Source: JBDHDH01 sp039591615 (GTDB taxonomy: Bacteria > Gemmatimonadota > Gemmatimonadetes > Gemmatimonadales > GWC2-71-9). From it: a stretch of DNA of 20,864 nt. The notes under the pieces were generated by a model that worked only from the letters and a program-made list of their open reading frames with translations, was not told the DNA's origin and made no database searches. Position numbers and translations under genes: made by a program. The stretch is taken from NCBI GenBank assembly GCA_039591615.1, contig JBDHDH010000065.1, positions 1-20,864 on the forward strand, written 5' to 3'. Within the stretch, counting starts at the first letter, position 1; every line of letters starts with the position of its first letter. Positions 15,955 to 20,864 of the stretch are shown here, piece after piece.

Positions 15955-17403
15955 ATGACAACCTATTCTTCGCCGCGCACGCATCCGCCAATCCACGTCC
16001 ACGTCGTCGGCGAGGACGTTCCAGGCAAGTTTACACAGCCATTCCGCATCGGCCGCGCCAGCGCCAACGACCTCGTATTCCAACACCCTTCGGTCAGTGA
16101 AGAGCATGCGGCAGTGTGGTTCGAGAGTGGGCAGTGGTGGATCAGGGATCTCGAGAGCACCAATGGGACGCTGGTTGGAGGACGTCAAATCGACCGCACG
16201 CCGATCACGGACTCGCTCAAGGTGCGCTTAGGACACGACGGGCCTGCGCTGGTGCTTTCCCCTGAGGGAGCCGAGCATCATGCCCGTCCCACATTGTCTG
16301 AGACGTCTGAGAGTCAGATCGTCGAGCGCTACCTGAGCGATGACGAGCCGCAGGACATGAGTCGGCGCACCGAAATGGTGCGACGGATTTTCCGGAAGGA
16401 GCAAGAGCGACGGTCTCAAAAGTACCTCTTCGTGCTCTTCTTCCTGTTCCTTGCAGCAATCGCCGCGGGCGCCTACGCGTTCGTTCAGCGTCAGGCCATC
16501 GAGCGCCAGAGAGCCGCGGCAAGCGAGCTCTTCTACGCCATGAAGTCCCTCGAGCTCGAGGTCACGCGCCTGCAGCTGAGCAACGCGGAGGAGCAGTCTT
16601 ACCGGGATCGCCGGGCGGATCTCCAACAGCGATATCAGGATTTCATCGAGGAGCTCGGCATCTATGGATCGGGCACCCCGGAACCGGAGCGTTTGATTTA
16701 TCAGATCGTGCACAAGTTTGGCGAATCGGAGGTCAACGTCCCGCCGGAGTTCGTCCGTGAAGTCAAGCGCTACATTGAGCGCTGGACGGAGTCGCCGCGA
16801 CTCGAGGAGTCCATCGCTCGGGCAGCTGAGCACGGTTATGCACCGCGAATCGCGAGCATCATGCTCCAGCACGGCCTGCCACCGGAGTTCTTTTACCTCG
16901 CCTTACAGGAGAGCTCATTCAAGATCGACGCCGTCGGCCCGCGGACACGCTTCGGTATCGCCAAGGGGATGTGGCAGTTGATACCTGGTACTGCCCGAGA
17001 GTATGGGCTACAACCGGGCCCCCTGGTGGGCGTGCGCCGCTACGATCCTCGCGACGACCGCCACGATTTCGACAGGTCGACCCAAGCGGCAGCAGAGTAC
17101 CTCCGAGACATTTACACGACCGACGCGCAAGCATCAGGGCTGCTCGTCATCGCGTCGTACAACTGGGGTCAGACACGTCTCCTCCGGCTTCTCCGCACTC
17201 TCCCACAAAGCCCCGAGACCCGCAATTATTGGACGCTCCTCACCCGCTACCGCGACCGCATCCCCCGAGAGACCTATGACTACGTCTTCAAGATTGTATC
17301 AGCAGCCGTGATCGGCGAGAATCCATCGCTCTTTGGCTTCGATTTCGCACCCCCCTTGCGACGAGCGGTTGAGACAGCAGAGTCAGATGTGAGCGGCCCC
17401 TGA
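15955..17403 (+). CDS. FHA - transmembrane - coiled coil - lytic transglycosylase fusion protein
   Basis: The 482-residue protein combines modules not usually joined. Residues 12-105 form an FHA domain with the phosphothreonine-binding set GR (33-34), S48-x-x-H51 and STNGT (68-72). After a linker and a cluster of Arg and Lys (142-156), residues 157-177 make one transmembrane helix. A helical, probably coiled-coil part (180-235) precedes a lytic transglycosylase-type SLT domain (about 300-450). The SLT motifs are ALQESSF with catalytic E319, GMWQLIPGTAREYGL (338-352) and ASYNWG. By the positive-inside rule the FHA faces the cytoplasm and the enzyme faces the periplasm, so it may cut peptidoglycan under control of Ser/Thr phosphorylation. 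ATG 15955 is 14 nt after GGAGG. No kinase gene is seen nearby. The next gene starts about 190 bp downstream. Confidence 0.88.
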   Translation: MTTYSSPRTHPPIHVHVVGEDVPGKFTQPFRIGRASANDLVFQHPSVSEEHAAVWFESGQWWIRDLESTNGTLVGGRQIDRTPITDSLKVRLGHDGPALVLSPEGAEHHARPTLSETSESQIVERYLSDDEPQDMSRRTEMVRRIFRKEQERRSQKYLFVLFFLFLAAIAAGAYAFVQRQAIERQRAAASELFYAMKSLELEVTRLQLSNAEEQSYRDRRADLQQRYQDFIEELGIYGSGTPEPERLIYQIVHKFGESEVNVPPEFVREVKRYIERWTESPRLEESIARAAEHGYAPRIASIMLQHGLPPEFFYLALQESSFKIDAVGPRTRFGIAKGMWQLIPGTAREYGLQPGPLVGVRRYDPRDDRHDFDRSTQAAAEYLRDIYTTDAQASGLLVIASYNWGQTRLLRLLRTLPQSPETRNYWTLLTRYRDRIPRETYDYVFKIVSAAVIGENPSLFGFDFAPPLRRAVETAESDVSGP

Positions 17404-17593
17404 GTCGTCACCTCAAACGGGGCACTGATCTCGACGAATCGGCGTTATACCGTTGGTCCAAGCGTTTGCTGACCTCGCCGCCGGTGACACGACCGCACGC
17501 GGGAGGGGCAGCACTCTTGGGGAGTCTAAGGACAAGAGGATGCACGCTGGTCGCCAGTCGACCACCCGAGTCTCGAGGCACATCACCGTGACG

Positions 17594-20365
17594 ATGAACA
17601 TGCTACCGGCTCTCGTATTGATTCTCCAAGCTGCCTCGCCCGCATCTGAGGGTGGAGCCCGAGATCCCGCTGTGGCTCCCGATGGCCGCCTCGTCGTGAG
17701 CGTGCGCGGCGACCTGTGGATCCGGGGAGCTCGCACCACCGAGGGTTGGGTCCAGTTGACGTCCGGTTCGGCGTGGGATCGATCGCCCACATGGTCCGAC
17801 AGCGGAGCGTCTGTGGTGTTCGCGTCGAATCGGGCGGGCTCCTTCGATGTCTGGCGGGTCACGGTCGGGCCAAGCGGGTCCGAGGGCGACCCGGAGCAGC
17901 TCACCACATCGCCGGCATGGGAGGGTCAACCCACGACGGGACCGTCCGGCGCCCTCGTCTTCGTCCGGGGCCGAGGTCCCACCGCTCGCCTCTGGATTCG
18001 GACTTCTGACGGCGACGAGCGACCGCTCACAAAGGGAGACGAAGCCGAGAGCGCTCCCGTATTCTCCCCTGCAGGCGACCGACTCGCTTACGTCAGTTCC
18101 CGCGTGGGGCAAACCCAGCTTCGTCTCTTCTGGCTGGATGGTGACTCGAGTACTGCAGTGCTGGACGGCCGACCCGTCGAGTATCCCGCTTGGGCGCCGG
18201 ACGGCAAACGACTGAGCTTCACCACCCGCCGCGGACAGCGCGGTGTCTGGGTGACGGCAACCGACGGCGCCTACGTGAATCTCCTGAGCACCCGGCCTGC
18301 ACAGTCGATTTGGTCCCCGGATGGACATTCACTCATCCTAGCACAGTTGCCCGGTCCGGATCCGCAATACAACGGCGATCCCAACCGCTTAGGCGACCGC
18401 GACGCGAGCAACGTGTTTCCGGACGCCGGCTTACTTTGGTCGCTCGCTGCACCCGCTCCACCGGATTACGACCTGACCGAACTCACCATCGCACTCCCCA
18501 TCGACCGACGTGCAGCCAACGCCGAGGCATTCGACCGAGTGTGGAACACCATCAACGAGCTCTACTACACCGGCGACGAGGCTCGCGCACGACGAGCGCG
18601 ATGGGAGGATCTAGGCACCAAGTATCGAGCACTGGCCCAAGAGGCGCAGTCCCGTGACGAACTCGAACTGATCATGCACCGGATGATCGGAGATCGCCCG
18701 CCGCTTGCGGCACCCGCCACAGGTCGCGCCGCCGTGTCCAGCGCACACCCGGTGGCTACGGGAGCAGGCCTCGAGATTCTCTCGAAGGGCGGCAACGTCG
18801 TGGACGCGGCAATCGCAGTCTCGTTCGCCTTGGGTGTCGCCGAACCCGACGCCAGCGGCATCGGTGGTTACGGCCAGATGCTCATCCAGCAGCCGGGGAT
18901 GCGGCGGCCGGCGCTCATCGAGTTCATGACCAGGGCCCCAGAAGAGGCGTCGCTGAGCAACGCCGCGTTGCTGGAAGGCGGTGAATATCCCGACGACGGG
19001 CCGGTCCTGGCGAACGTGCCGGGTACGGTCGCCGGTATGTATTTGGCCTTCGAGAAGTACGGTAGCGGTGAGGTCCACTGGAAGGATCTCGTCGAGCCCG
19101 CAATCAGGGCCGCGGACGAGGGCTTCGAGGTGAGCGACGGATTCGCCACGACGCTTGCACGGGAACGGGAGCGCTACCTCAAGTACGAGGGTCCCCGAGC
19201 ACTCTTCTTCCCCGACAGCCAGCCACTGCACGCTGGCGACACGCTCCGCAATCCGGATCTCGCCTGGACGCTACGCCAGATCGCCGAGCACGGCCCCGAG
19301 GCACTCTATGGCGGCGAGGTCGGCCGCCGGATGGTGGAGGACCTCCGCGGCAAGGGCAACGCGATGCGGATCAGCGATCTCCAGCGCTACTTCGCCGTGG
19401 AGCGAGAGCCGACGACCACGACATACAGAGGACACACTATCTTCTCCAGTGCGCCGCCGGTCAACGGAGGACCAATGCTGGCGGCGATGCTGAATCACCT
19501 GGAGCAGTTCCGGAATCCCCGTCCGTATACCGAAGACGCCGCTTCGCTACACGCCATGATCGAAGCGTGGAAGCTGACACCGCCGGGCTTTGAGCGGATT
19601 GCGGACCCCGCTCTGTGGCCGGTGAATATCGAGGCTTTCGTCAGCAAAGACTCGGCGCGAGCACGGTGGAAATGCTTCGATGACCAGCGAGCGCTCGAGT
19701 ACGTCGAGGTCAGGGACGACTCTCGGCCGTGTCGGGAGAAAGCTGCTCCCGCAGCTGATCAAGATAACCGATCGGGCACCACGTCGTACGCGGTGGCGGA
19801 CGCGCAGGGCAACGTCGTTGCCGTTACACAGACCCTCGGGACCTGGGGCGGGAACTTCTACGTCACGCCCGGGCTTGGGTTCATCTACAATGACAAACTC
19901 ACCTCCTATGCCAGGGAGCCCGATCGCTTTGGCGCTCGACTTCCCTATGCCCGCCACTCGAGCAGCATAACGCCAACCATCGTATTTCGCGGAACCGGCA
20001 ACCGCCTGCAGCCCACCCTCGCGACTGGGGCTGCCGGGAATCGTTGGATCACATCGGCAGTGTACTCAATCGTGACGGGAGTGATTGACCAGCGGCTTGG
20101 ACCGCAGCAAGCGATCGAGTTACCACGTTTTCTCTTGACACAGCGCTCGAACGGCAATGGGCGGGAGTATCTCGTCCAGATGGAAGACGGCGTGGCTCCC
20201 AGCGTCGTTGCGCAGCTGAGGGCACTCGGTCATGAGGTGCAGCTGATATCTCTCAAGGGCGAGCTGCGGATGGGATACGCGGCCGCCGTCGCAATCGGAG
20301 ACGGGCGAGTGACGGCTGGCGCCGATCCACGCCGCTCGGGCGCGGCGGGAGCCGTTCCACGGTGA
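17594..20365 (+). CDS. Beta-propeller (TolB/tricorn-like) fused to gamma-glutamyltranspeptidase
   Basis: The 923-residue secreted protein has a signal peptide (about 1-17) and then PD40-type propeller repeats (about 25-330) such as SPTWSDSGASVVFASNRAG and APDGKRLSF. A short helical block (about 330-375; FDRVWNTINELYY to DELELIMHRMIGDRP) resembles the N-terminal bundle of tricorn-type S41 peptidases. From about residue 378 (AVSSAHPVATGAGLEILSKGG) the rest is a gamma-glutamyltranspeptidase, with the SGIGG loop and the likely nucleophile T729 in SGTTSYAVADAQGN. The usual PGGS loop reads GAAGNR (near 20026-20043). GGTs cut themselves before the Thr and transfer gamma-glutamyl groups from glutathione. 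Start codon is ATG 17594 (GTG 17588 and ATG 17600 are alternatives). ATL gene follows 7 nt after the stop. Confidence 0.85.
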   Translation: MNMLPALVLILQAASPASEGGARDPAVAPDGRLVVSVRGDLWIRGARTTEGWVQLTSGSAWDRSPTWSDSGASVVFASNRAGSFDVWRVTVGPSGSEGDPEQLTTSPAWEGQPTTGPSGALVFVRGRGPTARLWIRTSDGDERPLTKGDEAESAPVFSPAGDRLAYVSSRVGQTQLRLFWLDGDSSTAVLDGRPVEYPAWAPDGKRLSFTTRRGQRGVWVTATDGAYVNLLSTRPAQSIWSPDGHSLILAQLPGPDPQYNGDPNRLGDRDASNVFPDAGLLWSLAAPAPPDYDLTELTIALPIDRRAANAEAFDRVWNTINELYYTGDEARARRARWEDLGTKYRALAQEAQSRDELELIMHRMIGDRPPLAAPATGRAAVSSAHPVATGAGLEILSKGGNVVDAAIAVSFALGVAEPDASGIGGYGQMLIQQPGMRRPALIEFMTRAPEEASLSNAALLEGGEYPDDGPVLANVPGTVAGMYLAFEKYGSGEVHWKDLVEPAIRAADEGFEVSDGFATTLARERERYLKYEGPRALFFPDSQPLHAGDTLRNPDLAWTLRQIAEHGPEALYGGEVGRRMVEDLRGKGNAMRISDLQRYFAVEREPTTTTYRGHTIFSSAPPVNGGPMLAAMLNHLEQFRNPRPYTEDAASLHAMIEAWKLTPPGFERIADPALWPVNIEAFVSKDSARARWKCFDDQRALEYVEVRDDSRPCREKAAPAADQDNRSGTTSYAVADAQGNVVAVTQTLGTWGGNFYVTPGLGFIYNDKLTSYAREPDRFGARLPYARHSSSITPTIVFRGTGNRLQPTLATGAAGNRWITSAVYSIVTGVIDQRLGPQQAIELPRFLLTQRSNGNGREYLVQMEDGVAPSVVAQLRALGHEVQLISLKGELRMGYAAAVAIGDGRVTAGADPRRSGAAGAVPR

Positions 20366-20372
20366 CTCGCGG

Positions 20373-20705
20373 ATGACGCCGGCTGAACGTATCGGCCTCT
20401 ATCAGCGTTTCTACGCGGTCGTGAAACGCATCCCCAAAGGACGCGTCGCGACGTACGGCCAGATTGCCTCCCTCGCCGGCCTTCCGCGAAGCGCTCGACA
20501 GGTTGGCTACGCCCTGCGGGCACTTCGGGATGCATCGGTCCCTTGGCACCGAGTGATCAACGCGAGTGGAGAGATCAGCCGGCGTGCGGACGCGGAGTTC
20601 GTACATATCCAGCGAAGGCTGCTGGAAGCCGAGGGCGTCTCGTTCGACGAAACGGGCAGTGTTCCGTTGGAGCGCTTCCGCTGGCAACCGCGGACGGGGG
20701 GTTGA
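20373..20705 (+). CDS. Alkyltransferase-like (ATL) DNA-repair protein
   Basis: The 110-residue protein matches the DNA-binding domain of O6-methylguanine methyltransferases: PKGRVATYGQIA (21-32), the arginine finger region SARQVG (40-45) and the active-site box PWHRVINASG. Trp58 replaces the reactive Cys of the PCHR motif, which defines alkyltransferase-like proteins. Known ATLs bind O6-alkylguanine and recruit nucleotide excision repair instead of removing the alkyl group themselves. It starts 7 nt after the stop of the propeller-GGT gene, so the two are likely translated from one mRNA, even though their jobs (secreted peptidase versus cytoplasmic repair) are unrelated. No clear ribosome binding site is seen, fitting translational coupling. 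Confidence 0.93.
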   Translation: MTPAERIGLYQRFYAVVKRIPKGRVATYGQIASLAGLPRSARQVGYALRALRDASVPWHRVINASGEISRRADAEFVHIQRRLLEAEGVSFDETGSVPLERFRWQPRTGG

Positions 20706-20711
20706 GCGTGA

Positions 20712-20864
20712 TTAGGAAGCCTGGGGTGCGTGCTGCCGGTGCCGGAAGAGAAAGACCGTTTGGCTCCCCACCGTGGCGATCGTGGCAGCCACTTTGCCGA
20801 GCGGCGTTCCATGGGCAACCACGGGATCGGGCGAAAGGAGGGTGGCGGCGAGTGCAGCGTATAA
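20712..20864 (-). CDS. C-terminus of a probable membrane protein (5' end outside window)
   Basis: The minus strand is open from the window edge to a TAA at 20712-20714, giving 50 residues. They begin LYAALAATLLSPDPVVAHG and continue with the hydrophobic stretch KVAATIATVGSQTVFLF before a basic RHRQ tail. Hydrophobic stretches ending in a charged tail suggest a transmembrane helix at the end of an inner-membrane protein. It converges with the ATL gene (7 nt apart). I do not recognise the family, and a chance open frame in GC-rich DNA remains possible. Confidence 0.4.
   Translation of the reverse strand, partial: LYAALAATLLSPDPVVAHGTPLGKVAATIATVGSQTVFLFRHRQHAPQAS

Noticed and set aside
1..20864. 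Possible CRISPR array, tRNA, insertion sequence or defence island
   Set aside because: I found no regularly spaced repeats, tRNA-like T-loop with matching acceptor stem, transposase sequence or terminal repeats while reading; all large frames are explained by housekeeping or catabolic families.

Overview
This is a GC-rich bacterial chromosome window that looks like ordinary genome rather than a mobile island: I see no integrase, transposase, phage gene, CRISPR array, rRNA or tRNA. The remnant of an ADOP-type ABC permease, several secreted hydrolases (M20, M14, sulfatase, a beta-propeller protein) and an FHA protein suggest a Gemmatimonadota- or Acidobacteriota-like heterotroph. That taxonomic guess comes from gene style only and is not certain.

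Layout. Positions 1-828 hold the end of a phosphoesterase gene (+). Positions 897-1482 hold a decayed permease gene with its middle missing. A secreted M20 peptidase (1729-3039, -) diverges from a + strand pair, a TauE/SafE permease (3213-3950) and a metallo-beta-lactamase-fold hydrolase (3978-4802). A compact minus-strand operon follows, read from 9863 down to 4897: thiolase, a two-domain 3-hydroxyacyl-CoA dehydrogenase/enoyl-CoA hydratase, acetate kinase and a small cupin. Its first three genes are packed end to end (12 nt, then 0 nt), with good Shine-Dalgarno sequences at the first two. A divergent ytoQ gene (10048-10494, +) shares the upstream region, which carries a perfect 12-bp palindrome. 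Next come a nitronate monooxygenase-like flavoprotein (10575-11672, -) and a series of + strand genes: sulfatase, MaoC-type hydratase, M14 carboxypeptidase, an FHA/transmembrane/lytic transglycosylase fusion, a beta-propeller/gamma-glutamyltranspeptidase fusion, and an alkyltransferase-like DNA-repair protein. The window closes with the C-terminus of a probable membrane protein on the minus strand.

How the genes may work together. The thiolase, the dehydrogenase/hydratase and acetate kinase could form a short-chain acyl-CoA degradation module that ends in acetyl units and substrate-level ATP. The thiolase keeps its Cys/His/Cys residues but departs from consensus in three of the four active-site loops, so its substrate may be unusual. 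No phosphotransacetylase is present in the window. The secreted peptidases, sulfatase and propeller-GGT protein point to breakdown of external peptides and sulfated compounds.

The most unusual items are the propeller-GGT fusion, the FHA-lytic transglycosylase fusion, and the divergent thiolase/dehydrogenase-hydratase/acetate kinase operon. All functions were assigned by reading motifs; no database search was run.
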